From Nyssa sinensis (taxonomy: Eukaryota; Streptophyta; Magnoliopsida; Cornales; Nyssaceae), in contig CM018052.1 of assembly GCA_008638375.1 (NCBI GenBank), forward strand, positions 27,300,045 through 27,364,044: 64,000 bases of DNA. The letters run 5' to 3'. The translations under genes and the position numbers were made by a program. The notes beneath the pieces are model-generated. The model was given only the letters and a program-made list of their open reading frames with translations, made no database searches and was not told where the DNA came from. Positions 45,011-58,937 of the stretch are shown here, one piece after another. The first letter of the stretch is position 1. Each line of letters begins with the position of its first letter.

Positions 45011-48000
45011 TGTAATACCTTGACCCGGGTTAACACACATACCGAGGTAGATCGGGTCGGGTAGTGTATTATCAGTCGTAACCTGAGCTGTTTAAAGCTC
45101 TACATTATTTTATCATATGTACTGTACGGGTTTAGAAAGTGAATAATATCAGTTATATAGCCAGTGTCGGGCAATACCCGAACAACCTAGAACTATGTCT
45201 CGTAATACGTGCACACACTCATTTTCATGCATGCATACATACATACATATGCATAGCTCATTAAATATCAGAGTATGTATATGTACTCAGAAATTAGTAT
45301 ATACGTGTATATATGAGGGTATATATATATATATATATCTAAGATGAGTATAAATTATGTATTTATACATGTATATATTTCTAGTATGGTATATTATATA
45401 TATATATATGTAAGTGTATTTAAAATATAAAAGAACAGAAAAGAAAGAAGAAAAAGGAAGTTGCCAAAAACAGCAAGTAGGTTGGTGAGATGTGTGTGTG
45501 TGTGTGCCTGATCGTGTGTTAGTGTGTGTGTTGGGGTGTGTAGTGTTTGTTTTGTAATATAATATATATACATACATCACCAAGCAACAACTAATGCAGA
45601 GCTACATTTGGAAAAAGGGAAATCAGAAAACTTGTCAAACAAAAAGGCTAGGAAGAGAGAGAAACCGAGAGGGGGGAAAAGGGGAGATGGGACTTGGGCA
45701 GTGGAGTGTGTGTGTGGGTAAAATATGTATATATATGGGTGTTACGTGAGGTAAGAAATGGGAGAGAAGAGACTGATCTGAGAGGCTGAGTTAGAAGCAG
45801 TGGGAAGTTCAAGAGTAGCTCAGAAGTTGAAACAGAAAAGGAAGAAACAGGATCCAACCAAGAAATCAAAAAATATAGGTAAGTGGGTCTTATTTAGTTT
45901 TTGATTTTAAGAGCATGATAAATTGTTTGAATAATAGGGTTCAAATCAGCATGAAAAATGGAATAAAATACAAAAAGAACTATTGAAAATGATCGAGAAA
46001 TGAGACAGAAGTGTCAAGTTGCAGGTTTTATGAATAGTCTCGGGTTTCATGAAAATCTAGGTTAAAAGCTTGCTTTAAGTTTCTAAAAGGACCCTCTGAG
46101 TTGCAGAAACATATTAGAAAAACTGTAGGATCAAAACAGTGATCAAAACGTCACAAAAATGAAAATAAAGATTTGGCCGAAAAATCGGTTGGACCTATTA
46201 AACCCTATATTCGTGAAGATTGGAAGGTCTTCAATGGAAACTGAGGTTGGGGTTAACGTCCTTGAGAAAAAGGGAAGAGAATGGCATTGAAAATGGGGTA
46301 AAATAATGTCGGAACTAGGTCACCGTTGCCGGAGATGGTGACGGAACCCTACCGGAGTTCCGCCGGAATATCGAAGAAGACGACCGGAATATCGAGGGGT
46401 GTATCGAGTCAATACAGAACCGGGTTTGGGTCTGATCGGGTCGGGACCCGACTGAAAATAAAATGGGGCAGTGATACTGTGTCGTTTTGTATTTTAATTT
46501 AAATGGTATTTCGGTTGTTTGGTTGCAGAGATAGGAAATGTGAAATTGGGTTTGGGGTTATTCAGACCATGGATAAGATATTGAATTCTGGTTCTTGAGA
46601 TTTAATTGACCCAGTTGGTTCAGTGACCTACTAGACCGGTTTAGGGTTTCTGACTGTGAACCCACTAGTTCAGACCGGGACTTAGAGAAATTTCATTTTG
46701 ACCCCAGAAAGTTTAGGAAATTTCACTAAGGCCCAAATAGAGAAAATTAATAAAATATTATTTTTACAATAATACCCCTAATTCAAATATAGGTCAAACG
46801 AAGTCCAAACGAGCAAGTGAATAGTCAATTTTTATTATTTCGACCATTCCAGACTCAACCGTGGAGTCAGATTTGTGAAAAGAGGTCTCAAAAAATGAGA
46901 AATTGTGAAAGTGCAAAATTACCATTTTGCCCTTTTTAGTACAGAAGTCCAAATTGAATTCCATGAAAGCCTAAACCGACTTGCTTCGACGTTCCGGACT
47001 TAATGGTAGAGCCTAATTTAGTAAGAGAGGAACTAATAGTAAAGAGGCATAAAATATGATGAATAGAATAACTTATGAAAAGGTAAACTGAGATATACTA
47101 TCTATTGATGAATAGGGATTTCAAAGAGGAGGAAATAGTGACTTGATTTCATTGTGAAGGAACGGAAATGGTTTAAGAGGTAAGTAAATGTCTGATCTCT
47201 GCATGTGTTACATTCCTAGCCATGTCAACAGTCTTTCTGATATTATCTATTGTACTCCATACATGCTACAATATTTATTGAGTCCACATTGATATTGCTC
47301 TATCTTGTGGAAAGTATTTATTGAATGTTATATATCTTGATCATGATTTTTGTACGCTCTGTACATAGGCCTCAAAGGGCAAGACTTATGATCTCAGTAG
47401 CCCAGTTTACATTGGCCTGTTGAGGCAACAGTTTCTTTTCGCTGCTGAGATAGTGTTATTGCATTACTGTTTATTAGATTCAGCATGATCTTGATATACT
47501 ATATTGTAGCCGAATTTTTGCTCAGTCACAAACTCCATCTGATGCTTACTAGACCTATGGGTTAAGAAAACAGAAATCAAATCTGGCAATTAAAATGGCA
47601 GCTAAAGTGGGATCTGCGAGGCGAGTACTGAACCGACGGGTTAGTGTTTGGCTGAAAGATCGAGGAAAACATAATAAAATGAATTAAGGGGTCTGCCATG
47701 CCCCAAGTTAAAGTGCATCCACATTTGTTGTTATCAGTATCTATTATTGATTTTCATACCTTGATCATATTATTTCATTATGAATGATCATGAGATTTCA
47801 CTACTTTTTATTGAGAGTGTACAATTTATGCTTGAGACAGCTCATGACTGTAACAGTATAATATTGTCAGTAGAACAGATTTCATTTCCTTATCATTTTG
47901 ACTACTATCATTTGATATTGAGCTATATATTCATTGACTGGCTAGCATCTTTATATACACCTATGCACATGGCAGAGTAAAGGAGTATTACTTACTGAGT

Positions 48001-48373
48001 TTTCATAGCTCATCAAATACTACACAACATTTGACTTTCTGGCACAGATATCGAGGATGGACAGTAGTGTCTGATAGCTAGGAAGTGGACATTTGCTTTT
48101 GAAGCTGCAGTGTAATACTTAGTACAAACAGTCTTATAGCTCTTCCATGTCATCCACGTCTTGGGGATGAACAGTTTTATTAAGAAATTTTATATTCCGC
48201 ATTTTGAAAACATTATATATCACATGCAGCTTTTATTTATTTTCTTCCGTACTTTAGTTGTTGCATGTTAGTAGCCCTAATTGTGTAGCAAGTTGAGACC
48301 CTCGGTTTGACAAGCAACGTCGAATCGGGTGCGCGACACGAGATCCGTATAGGGTGGGTCTCGGGTCGTGACA
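45011..48373 (+). repeat. Family C LTR 2, full length (3363 bp)
   Basis: Starts TGTAATACCTTGACCCGG and ends GGTCGTGACA. It has TA/TG microsatellites (45290-45420, 45490-45570), purine-rich DNA at 45600-45870, the cassette at 46840-47070 and a 66-codon open frame at 47780-47980 repeated in all three LTRs. Confidence 0.9.
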
Positions 48374-48534
48374 GCTTGGTATTAGAGCATTTTAGGTAAC
48401 ATAGTGCTTCATGGGAGATAGACTAAGGTACTAGTATTACAATGTCCAAGTAGAGTCAGTAAATAGAAACTGACATGCGATATTAGACTCTTATATATAT
48501 ATATATGAAACTGATCTCTAACCAATTGCAGAAA

Positions 48535-49503
48535 ATGGTGCACACTCGTACTACCACACCATTAGATGAGGCTAACGCTCACATAGCACGACTAGAGCGA
48601 CTGGTAGAGAGACTTATTCAGAATGCGTCTCAGAGCCAGGCAGGTTCCAGTACTCCTACGAGGTCAGAACAACAAGCACCACCTGAAATACACATAGTGC
48701 GTCAGGAGAACGAGAGGGGTCAGGCCCATCTTTACAAGCAGTTCCAGGCACTACGACCCTCTACGTTTGATGGCACCAGGGGCCCCACTTCAGCAGAAGA
48801 GTGGAGGCTCGAGATGGAGAGAATCTTTGAAATCATGGGTTGTACCGAGGTACAAAAGGCAACCTTTGCTACTTTCACTTTCAGAGGGATAGCTCATGAG
48901 TGGTGGCTACTGGAGAAGGCCAGTGAGCCTCAAATGACATGGGATCGATTCATTGTGGTCTTCAACCGCAAGTATTTCCCCAGGGAATATGAGACCAGAT
49001 TTACACAGTTGGTTAGATTTGTTCCTACTATTTTGGAGGACGAGCACGAGAGGGGCCGTAAGTTTGGGAGCGGCCTGAGGTGGAACATTAGGGACAGGGT
49101 TAAACCCCTGCGGTTAGCCACTTACGATGACGTGGTAAGCACAGCCAGACTTATTGAGCAAAGTGGAGAAGAACATGTTAAGAGGAAGGCAAGCCAGATG
49201 TCCGGAGAGGGTTAGAGTAGGACCTAGGGATCCTCATTTTCTGGGCCCAGAGCCGAATCACAGAGCGTAGAGCCCAGCCAAGAGAGGACCGATTCTCACA
49301 CTGAGGACATAACTAGATGTTTGCCCTGTCAGAAAGTCCATAAAGGACGATGCCTTCGGAATACTGATTTTTGCTACTTTTTGGGGAATAGTGGACGTGG
49401 ACACTTCGAGAAAGAGTGTCCCCAGATCAGCGAAACCATGGATAGCACCACAGTAGCCGTCACAGGTATTCTACCAGTTATATTAACTATACGTATATTT
49501 TGA
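48535..49503 (+). pseudogene. Family C gag, copy 2 (in-frame deletion and stop)
   Basis: Open from MVHTRTTTP through 49212, longer than copy 1. It lacks 63 bp after RKYFPRE, an in-frame loss of 21 codons with short GGAA homology at the join. It stops at 49213-49215, and the remaining part (49321-49503) is in the same downstream layout. Its knuckle has lost the second Cys (CYFLGNSGRGHFEKECP). Together with copy 1 it shows family C has a gag but no pol. Confidence 0.86.
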
Positions 49504-49771
49504 CTTTTAGACTCTTTACTGAGTACATGCTTAAGAATGGAAATTTCAAAATGGGATTCAAGAGAGGGTTTCGAAAGGGCACTGAAAATTTTAGGAAAAT
49601 AGAAAAAAAGATTTGATATGACTGTAAAACTTGATTCTCAGCAAAAAAAAATTTATCTAGTTAAATGTAAACACATGTTCGAGATTATAAACAATGTTAG
49701 CAAGATCACAGAAACCCTCGGAGTTAGGAATGCATAGTTTGAAGACTAACTTATTTTTAAGGGAGTAAGAA

Positions 49772-52700
49772 TGAAATACCCAGACCCGGGTTAACACACA
49801 TACCGAGGTAGACCGGTCGGGTAGTATATTATCAGCCGTAACCTGAGCTATTTAAAGCTCTACATTATTTTATCATATGTACTGTACGGGTTTAGAAAGT
49901 GAATAGTATCAGTTATATAGCCAGTGTCGGGCAATACCCGAACAACCTAGAACTATGCCTCGTAATATGTTCACGCATGCATTTCCATGCATGCATACGT
50001 ACATACATATGCATAGCTCGTTAAATATCAGAGAATGTATATGTACTCAGAAATTAGTATATACGTGTATATATGAGGGTATATACATATATAAGATGAG
50101 TATAAATTATGTATTTACACATGTATATATTTATAATATGGTATATTATATATATATATGTATGTATGTGTATGTGTATTTAAAATATAAAAGAAAAGAA
50201 AAGAAAGAAGAAAAAGGAAGTTGCCAAAAATAGCAAGCAGGTTGGTGTGATGAGTGTGTGTGTGTGCCTGATCGTGTGTTAGTGTATGTGTTGGGGTGTG
50301 TAGTGTGTGTTTTGTAATATAATATATATACATACATCACCAAGCAACAATTAATGCAAAGCTACATTTGGAAAAAGGGAAATCAGAAAACTTGTCAAAC
50401 AAAAAGGCCAGGAAGAGAGAGAAACTGAGAGGGGGAAAAGGGGAGATGGGACTTGGGCGGTGGAGTGTGTGTGTGGGTAAAATATGTATATATATATATA
50501 TATATGGGTGTTACGTGAGGTAAGAAAAGGGAAAGAAGAGACTGATTTGAGAGGCTAAGTTAGAAGTAGTGGGAAGTTCAAGAGTAGCTCAGAAGTTGAA
50601 ACAGAAAAGGAAGAAGCAGGATCCAACCAAGAAATCATAAAATATAGGTAAGTGGGCCTTATTCAATTTTTGATTTTAAGAGCATGATAAATTGTTTGAA
50701 TAATAGGGTTCAAATCAGCATGAAAAATGGAATAAAATACAAAAAAACCATTGAAATGATCGAGAAATGAGACAGAAATGTCGAGTTGCAGGTTTTATGA
50801 ATAGTCTTGGGTTTCATGAAAATCTATGTTAAAAGCTTGCTTGAAGTTTCTAAAAACAACCCTCTGAGTTGCAGAAACATATTAGAAAAATTGTAGGATC
50901 AAAACAGTGATCAAAACATCACAAAAATGAAAATAAAGATTTGGCCGGAAAATCGGCCGGAGCTATTAAACCTTATATTCATGAAGATTGGAAGGTCTTC
51001 AATGGAAACTGAGGTTGGGGTCAAGGTCCTTGAGAAAAAGGGAAGAGAATGGCATTGAAAACGGGGTAAAATAATGTCGGAACTAGGTTACCATCACCAA
51101 AGATGGTCACGGAACCCTACCGGAGTTCCGCCGGAATATCGAAGAAGACGACCGAAATATCGAGGGGTGTATCGGGTCAAGACGGAACCGGGTTTGGGTT
51201 GGGACCAGACCGAAAATAAAGTGGGGCAATGATACTGCGTCGTTTTGTATTTGAATTTAAATGGTATTTGGGTTGTTTTGTTGCAGAGATAGGAAATGGG
51301 AATTGGGTTTGGGGTTATCCAGACCGTGGATAAGATAAGGGATAGGATATTGAATTCTGGTTCTTGAGATTTAACTGAACCGATTGGTTCAGTGACCTAA
51401 TAGACCGGTTTAGGATTTTTGACTGTGAACCCACTGGTTCAGACCGAGACTTAGAGAAATTTCATTTTGACCCCAGAAAGTTTAGGAAATTCAACTAAGG
51501 CCCAAATAGAGAAAATTAATAAAATATTATTTTTACAATAATAACCCTAATTCAAATATAGGTCAAACGAAGTCTAAACGAGGCAAGTGAATAGTCAATT
51601 TTTATTATTTCGACAATTCTAGACTCAACCGTGGAGTGTGATTTGTGAAAAGAGTCTCAAAAAATGAGAAACCGTGAAAGTGAAAAATGACCATTTTGCC
51701 CTTTTTAGTACAGAAGTCCAAATTGAATTCCACGAAACCTAAACCGACTTTCTTCGACGTTCCGGACTTAATGGTAGAGCCTAATTTAGTAAAAGAGGAA
51801 CTAATAGTAAAGAGACATAAAATATGATAAATAGCATAACTTATGAAAAGGTAAATTGAGATATATTATTTATTGATGAATAAGGATTTCAAAGAGAAGG
51901 GAACAGTGACTTGATTTCATTGTGAAAGAACGAAAACGGTTTAAGAGGTAAGTAAATGTCTGATCTCTGCATGTGTTACATTCTCAACCATGTTAACAGT
52001 CTTTCTAATATTATCTATTGTATTCCATACATACCAGAATATTTATTGAGTCCACATTGATATTGCTCTATCTTGTGGAAAGTATTTATTGACTCTTATA
52101 TATCTTGATCATGATTTCTGTACGCGCTGTACCTAGGCCTCAAGGGGCAAGACTTATGATCTCAGTAGCCCAATTTATATTGGCTTGTTGAGAAACAGTT
52201 TCTTTTCGCTGCTGAGATAGTGTTATTGCATTACTGTTTATTAGATTCAGCATGATCTTGAAATATTATATTGTAGCCGGACTTGTGCTCAGTCACAAAC
52301 TCTATCTGATGCTTACTAGACCTATGGGTCGAGAAAACGGAAATTAAAAGTGGCAATTAAAATGGCAGCTAAAGTGGGATCTGCGAGGCGAGTACTGAAC
52401 CGAAAAGTTAGTGCTTGGCTGAGAGATCGAGGAAAAGATAATAAAATGAATTAAGGGGTATGCCGGGCCCCAAGTTAAAGTGCATCCACATTTGTTGTTA
52501 TCAGTATCTATTATTGATTTTCATAGCTTGATCATATTATTTCATTATGAATGATCATGAGATTTCACAGCTTTTTATTGAGAGTGTACAATTTATGCTT
52601 GAGACAGCTCATGACTGTAACAGTATAATATTGTCAGTAGAACAGATTTCATTTCCTTATCATTTTGACTACTATCATTTGATATTGAGCTATATATTCA

Positions 52701-52943
52701 TTGACTGGCTAGCATCTTTATATACACCTGTGTACATGGCAGAGTAAAGGAGTATTACTTATTGAGTTTTCATAGCTCATCAGATACTACACAACATTTG
52801 ACTTTCAGGCATAGATATCGAGAACGGACAGTAGAGTCTGATAGCTAGGAAGTGGGCGTTTGCTTTTGAAGCTGCAGTGTAATACTTAGTACAAACAGTC
52901 TTATAGCTCTCCCATGTTATCCACGTCTTGGGGATGAACAGTT
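49772..52943 (+). repeat. Family C LTR 3, interrupted by element B
   Basis: Starts TGAAATACCCAGACCCGG, with TG then A instead of TGTA. It matches LTR2 to GATGAACAGTT (52943), where LTR2 continues TTATTAAG. Instead TGTAACACCCCGATCC begins. The remaining about 200 bp should lie beyond the nested insertions, outside the window. Confidence 0.88.
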
Positions 52944-53344
52944 TGTAACACCCCGATCCTGTATAATTAATAATTTATTATTAATTAATACCGGCTCAGA
53001 GAATAATCAAGGGAATTAACCCTAATCTCCCGACAGTCAAGATAGACAGATAAAACAATTAAAACATGTTCGAGAATAAGGTACAATACCCGAACCTAAT
53101 TACCAATTAATTAGGTGAAATAATGTCAATTTAACACTGACGGAATTCGAATTAATTAACCACGGAAACCCCGAATGATTAATAAATGACACGGAACCTC
53201 TGACACTGTAGATAACTGAAATATGAAACTCTCGGAACAAACCACATCGAAAAAGGGGTTACGGAATGAAAGTTATGAGGCAAACATCAAAAACTAAATT
53301 AATGTGCAGCCAAACAGGGCCTTAGCCCAAAATGGTGAAAAAAA

Positions 53345-53440
53345 AAGGGGCAAATCGGAGGCCAAGGGAATTGAACCCTTGACCTTCGAGAGGGAATGAA
53401 TTTTTCTCAAAAAACTTACCAACTTGGCTGCCATTACCTT
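53345..53440 (-). repeat. tRNA-like (A/B box) segment in element B LTR
   Basis: On the minus strand CAGCCAAGTTGG (A-box like, about 53420-53431) is followed by TCAAGGGTTCAATTCCC, a near-exact B box (53367-53377). GCCCCTTTTTTTTT then follows, like a Pol III terminator. It parallels the segments in element A LTRs. Confidence 0.55.
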
Positions 53441-55029
53441 GTGCACATATATACAACTAAATTGTATATATACTCAAGTTGCCCCAAGCTGCCACCCAAT
53501 TGGACCAATGGGGTTTCATGCAGCCATATATGATATATAAAATATGTAATATATATATATATAGGCAGACTAAATCTGATTGGACCACCATTCCACCCAA
53601 TGAGAGACCATGCAACAACATAATTTATAAAATATATACATATACTTGTATATGTTGTGATGGTGTGTCTCAGAATTGGAGTCCAAAAAATTGCTTGTGA
53701 GTGTGAGTCAGACCTGCCATTGAGAGAAATAGAAAGAAATTTGGAGGCTGCCTGCATGTGTATACATAAGCTTGTGTGCATGATTTGTGTGTGTATCCAT
53801 GGAATGTGATGCACAAAGAAGAGGACTAAGGGCACGGCTGCACTGGGGCAACCTGGATCAAGCCATGAACAGGCCTGAACCGAGCCATGGAGGAGGTAGC
53901 CACTGTCAAAAGGTAAGACACCAATTTCTGAATTTTTCCCTTAAGCCGTTTACTATCTTGATTAATTGAGGCTAATGAAATGCATGCATGAAGCTTAAAA
54001 TGCATCAACTTGAACTTGGCATGAAAACCTGGAACTGAGACAGCTTGAAACCCAGAGCCGTGACCCATCCACCATGGATGACCACCTCCAAAACTGGGTC
54101 TGATTCAACCTCCATAAAACTGAACTTTGATGGTCTAGAACTGATCTAGACCTTCTTGGGATCCCAAAACCACCAACCCGCGACCCTAAAACCCCATGCA
54201 ACCCCTCTAACAAGTCGGTTGCAGGTTCGGTCTTCAAATGCCATTTTTGATTAGAGTGTTTTAAACTGATTTTACTGAACGGGGGATGAAACTACATGTC
54301 ATAGGGATTATGTAGCAACAAACCGTGTTGAAAATGGTTGAGAAATGGGGATTTATTTCCAAGTTGCAGGTTCGGTTTATCGTGTCTTATTTCCACCCTT
54401 TGAGTTGATCTCTTGTTGATTTATGAATGCCAAAATGATGGCAAAACCCTTAGATGCATATTCGAATGAAAAACAGAGAGAATCCATGTGTTAAAACTCA
54501 CGAAAATTGAGAAGAACTCTGCAGAAATTAGGGCTACAGTACGCAGATTAGATGGGGAAGATGGAGTTGACTCGGCCGAGTTGACCGAGCCAAGCCGAGC
54601 TGACTCATACACGTGTCAATGTATGAACGTGCCACCCCATTTATTAGAACGGCACCGTTTGTAAACTGATTTGTTTTAAATTGAAATCAGGCTTGTTTGG
54701 TTACGGGCTTAACAAATTGAAATTGATTTGGGGGCATAACCTAAATACGGATAGGGGCCAATTGGGGATAAGAAGGATATCATATCCCGGTTCTCTGAAG
54801 GTAACTAGACCGGATGGTTTAGGGAAATTTGGACCGGTTCACTTTCTGAACCCTAGAACCAAACGGTTCTGAACCTATATTTTATTAAATTCTGTTTTGG
54901 CCCCACAGCTTTCTAAAATTACATATTGACCCCCAACAGTTTTGGGATATTATACAGTGGCCCAAATTTTGGAAAAATTATACATTTAAACCCTGAATAA
55001 ATTAATTAAATAATAAAATAATTATTTAA

Positions 55030-56070
55030 TTATTTTATTAAATAGGTAAAATTACAATTTTACCCCTGGACATTAAATATGTCAAACAGAGTCCAAATAA
55101 ATTAAATAAATATTGTATTTTCACTATTTCAAGTATTCTAGACTCAATAGTACCGTACGATTTTGGAAATACAGTCCCGAAAAATACAGACCCGTAAGTG
55201 ATAAATGACCGAATTGCCCTTAATGATACCCAGGGCCGATTAAACATAACAGACAGTCCAATTTCACTATGTTGGACGCTCTGGACCCAATGGTGAGGTC
55301 CATTTTATGAATTGACATGCCAAAAAAAAAAAATACGACACATGAAATTACCAAATTACCCCTGATACCATACGAGACCTAAACAAAGTCTGATTGGGAC
55401 GAAACTGATACCGGTAGGAGCCCAGACACTGGTGAGACTGTATACTTGATTAGATGACGAATCGGGGTCAGAATTACACAAAACGTAAAATGACCAAAAT
55501 ACCCCTAAGCACTGTAAATGCAAAGTAGAGGTCGAATAAAGGTCAAACTGATCTGATAAATTATCATAGAGATAATTATGAACACTGAAGGGCTAAATAA
55601 GACTCCAAGAAAGTCAACGCGTAAAACGAGAAATGATCGATGTGTCCCGACGATCTAAAGCAAATACCAAATGAAGTCCAAGGGACTTACAAATTTATAC
55701 ATGAGATATATGGAACATTCTGAGGACCATGATAGGGTCTGGGGCAAAAATGACAAAATTACCATTTTGCCCCTAAGACTAAATAAGTACCCAACTGATA
55801 CCGATTAAAGTCTAAAAGACTTAAAACTTCATATATACGATATATGGGATATTCTGAGGACCATAACAGGGTCCGGGATAAGAATGGCAAAATTACCATT
55901 TTGCCCCTATGGTTAAAATGAGAACCTAACTGATACCGATTGGAGTCCAAAGGACGTAGAACTTTGTACTTAAGATATAAAGACTATTCCGAAGACCACG
56001 ATAGGGTCCGGGACAAGAATGGTAAAATTACCATTTTGCCCCTAAGGTTGAATGAGTGCCTGACTGATAA
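55030..56070 (+). repeat. Amplified LTR cassette in element B (about 134-bp units)
   Basis: Diverged copies of the shared unit. CTAGACTCAATAGTACCG (55139) and TGGACCCAATGGTGAGG (55283) come first. Three closer copies follow with AAATTACCATTTTGCCCCT at about 55757, 55891 and 56026, spaced 134-135 bp. Each has CTGATACCGATT, GTCTAAAAGACTTA and GACCATAACAGGGTCCGGG-like blocks. Confidence 0.8.
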
Positions 56071-56739
56071 CAATTGAAGTCTAAATGACTTAAAATATAA
56101 TCCTAATAACTGCTAAGCCTAATTAAAGAATGAAATAGCCTCGGGTGAGACCCAACGGAAGGGCGATAGGCTACTAGGCTATCTTAGGTAATCCGATAGA
56201 TACCTAAGATGACGAATGAGACCTGAATGGATGAGTTCTGATATGTCTATGATTGATGATTATTATTCAGGATATACATGGAGATGCCTAACGTATCTGG
56301 AGGTTATCGGATTATTTATGCAAGGAAATAAGCGTAAAGTTTGTGAGTAACTTCTGACACTGTTTTGATACTGTCCCTTGATCTACTGATTTGTTTTGAA
56401 TGCCATACAGTTTAAATGCAATTATTTAAATGCATGCTTTTCGTACTATATCACTTATGACATGGTTTTAGTCTTTTTAAATAATTGACTATATTCCTGA
56501 TCCCTGTGCTAGCATCCCGTACTGTTTTGTCCGTTTTGAACTGTTGAGATAAAATGGATATATTGAACCATTATTTTCGGAACGATTAAATAAACCATGT
56601 GATATAGACGAAGAACAACATTTTGTTGTATCGTACCGCTTTGTATAGTATACTGACTGAATGCTATATTGTTTAAATGTATGTACTTAATGTACGCCCT
56701 TTGTACCACATTCCACGTGATGTGCTTGTGTCCTTCGAA

Positions 56740-57390
56740 TTAGGAATTCCGTTCAGTTCGGTTATGTGCTGTCCGTTAATGATATGTCTGCCTCGATTGA
56801 TATGTTCCGTCCGGTTCTGACATGTTCCGTCCGTTAATGATGTTAAGTCCGCCTTGATTGGTATATGGTCCAGTTCCGTTGTGTACTGTCCGTTGATGAT
56901 ACGTCTGTCTTGATTGAAACATTGTTCAGTCCAGTTATGATTAGTTCCGACAGTGATGTGTCCCTGACTTGATTGTTATATTGTTTCTACCCAGTTCCGT
57001 TATGTTGTGTCCTGTTCATGATTTGCCTATGTCTTGATTAGTGTATTGTTTCCGTTTAGTTCCATTATAATTTTATCCGTTCGTGATATGCCTTTGCTTG
57101 ACTGATGTATTGTTTCCGTTCGATTCCGTTATATTCCGTCCGTTGATGACATGTCTGGCCTGATTGATAGATGGTCTAGTTCCATTATGTTTTCGTCCTG
57201 TTATTGGTATGCCTTGTCTTGATTGATCTTGTTCAACTCCGCTATGTTCTAGCCATTGATAATATGCCCCTGTCTTGACTGACTTATTGTTCCCACTCAG
57301 TCCCGATTGTGATTCGTTCCGTTAATGAAGAGTCTGTGTCTTGACCGATATATTAGCAATAGTTATTGTTTTGACTGATTGGTTATGTCA
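56740..57390 (+). repeat. Tandem array of about 60-65 bp units in element B LTR
   Basis: About ten diverged copies of GTTCCGTTATGTTCTGTCCG, then TTGATGATATGTCTG, then CTTGATTGATATATTG. Divergence between units is high, so the array is old. No coding capacity. Confidence 0.75.
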
Positions 57391-58670
57391 TGTTCCGATT
57401 CGTTTGTATTGTTTGTTCGATTCTGTTTTATTGTACTAGACTGCTTATGAAATGGATTTATAAAAATAGTTATTTTTGAAATGACTAAATTATCCATGTG
57501 CCTTGGAAGCACAAAGCTGGTTTTGAAACCCATGATAGGGAATCTGTGTTACTCACTGGGCTTATTTAAGCTCACCCCATTATTCTGACATTTTTCTGGA
57601 ATTACCTCCATTGGATTAGAAGGTACTATGACATGACGTGAATAGGCCAAGTGGCATCGCAAGTAAGGATCTGACGGCACTGAATTGTAGAGACTGGTTT
57701 ATTGTGGATTGAACCTGGTTATTCCGGTGAGTGGTATGTTATGACTGACTTGACTGATATATACTAGATAGACATGGCTCATGGAACTAATGGTACTCTA
57801 GAGATATTAGATCTGCTCTGTTGTTATATGCTTGATTTTAGATATGCTCTGAGATTAGAATTGTTGACTGACTGGATTTAGTCTTGCTCTGCGATACATA
57901 TTCTTATGATGGATAAGTGAGTTGCATTCCCGTGACACAAAGAAAAAGTTTTAAATTATGTTGCATCTGACCCTACAGTTGGAGTGCAATTCGTCGGAAA
58001 GTTCAGAATTTGCCTTTGGTTGGTCGCGTCACGACCGACTGGCAGTCACGTCCTCGACATCCGTGTCACGACCCGAAACCCACCCTAAGCGGATTGCCGG
58101 ATCGCGATCGCCGCCCCGAGACCCGAGGGCCCCGAGACAAGGCTCGCATATGCAACGGTATCGAATAGACGTGCGACATGCGTATTGCGGAAGCGTGAAA
58201 AACTTTTTCTTTTCTTTTCTTATTTAAATTTACGCACATCCGTCCGATACTGCCGCTCCATACATAGCATACATGGTTACACATTCAGAGTATAACTAAA
58301 ACTTAAAAACTTATAACATTAATACAATACATATTCAGTTGCCCTGAGGGCTTAATACATATCCTTACATTATCTACTAATACAAAATGTACTACTAGAG
58401 TTCATAGGTTCCTCAAGAGAACTTCTTAAACATATCTTCCCAAAATCAGTAGATTCATCATCAACGTCCTCAAGTCAAGACTGCTGCTAATTACCTGAAA
58501 GGGGGGGTCCGAACAAAGTCCGGGTAAGCTAATCTAAGCTTGTGAGCAATTCCAGCATTCGTCATGGGGTTTTCAATTAGCAGTGGTTTAGTACATAAAA
58601 GTTTGTAAAATAATCACCGCCAATTGTTCGTATACTTTGAATACAGAATATATGTATTCCTTAAATCATG

Positions 58671-58937
58671 TAGCTTTGAAACGTTTAAAGTATTCAAGCT
58701 AAACTCATACTTTGTCAATAGAGTATATAACTCAAAACATATTGCATTTCGTAAAACAATAGCTTTGAAACATTTAAAGTATTCAAGCTATACTTATACT
58801 TTGTCAATAGAGTATATAACTCAAAACATATTGCATTTCGTAAAACAATAGCTTTGAAACATTTTAAGTATTCAAGCTATACTTATACTCATGAACTTTT
58901 AAAACATATTTCATATCATGTATTTCTTAAATAGAGT
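58671..58937 (-). repeat. 89-bp tandem repeat in element E LTR
   Basis: Three copies begin TAGCTTTGAAAC at 58671, 58760 and 58849, exactly 89 bp apart, each with GTATTCAAGCTA and TTGTCAATAGAGTATATAA. A related single or diverged pair is in the gag-only element LTR near 26227-26400. Confidence 0.85.

Larger units (their letters stand above)
41450..52943 (+). mobile_element. Family C array: LTR - gag - LTR - gag - LTR
   Basis: Three homologous LTRs in the same direction (41450-43567, 45011-48373, 49772 onward) alternate with two short interiors of about 1.4 kb, each holding only a gag gene. No pol domain appears in either. The left flank is LINE sequence. The right flank is outside the window because LTR3 is interrupted at 52944. 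Such a chain arises by unequal exchange between LTRs of neighbouring copies. The 5-bp left flank is GTTAA. Confidence 0.88.
52944..58063 (+). mobile_element. Element B: very long LTR (at least 5.1 kb), interrupted by element E
   Basis: Begins TGTAACACCCCGATCCTG inside family C LTR3. CAGTT (52939-52943) is the presumed left target copy. No PBS, gag or pol appears in 5120 bp, so this is all LTR. It is cut at 58064 by E before the LTR end is reached. It contains a tRNA-like segment, an ACACGTGT G-box (54609-54616), the common cassette amplified at 55030-56070 and a second tandem array at 56740-57390. Direction is taken from the start signature and cassette orientation. Confidence 0.75.
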
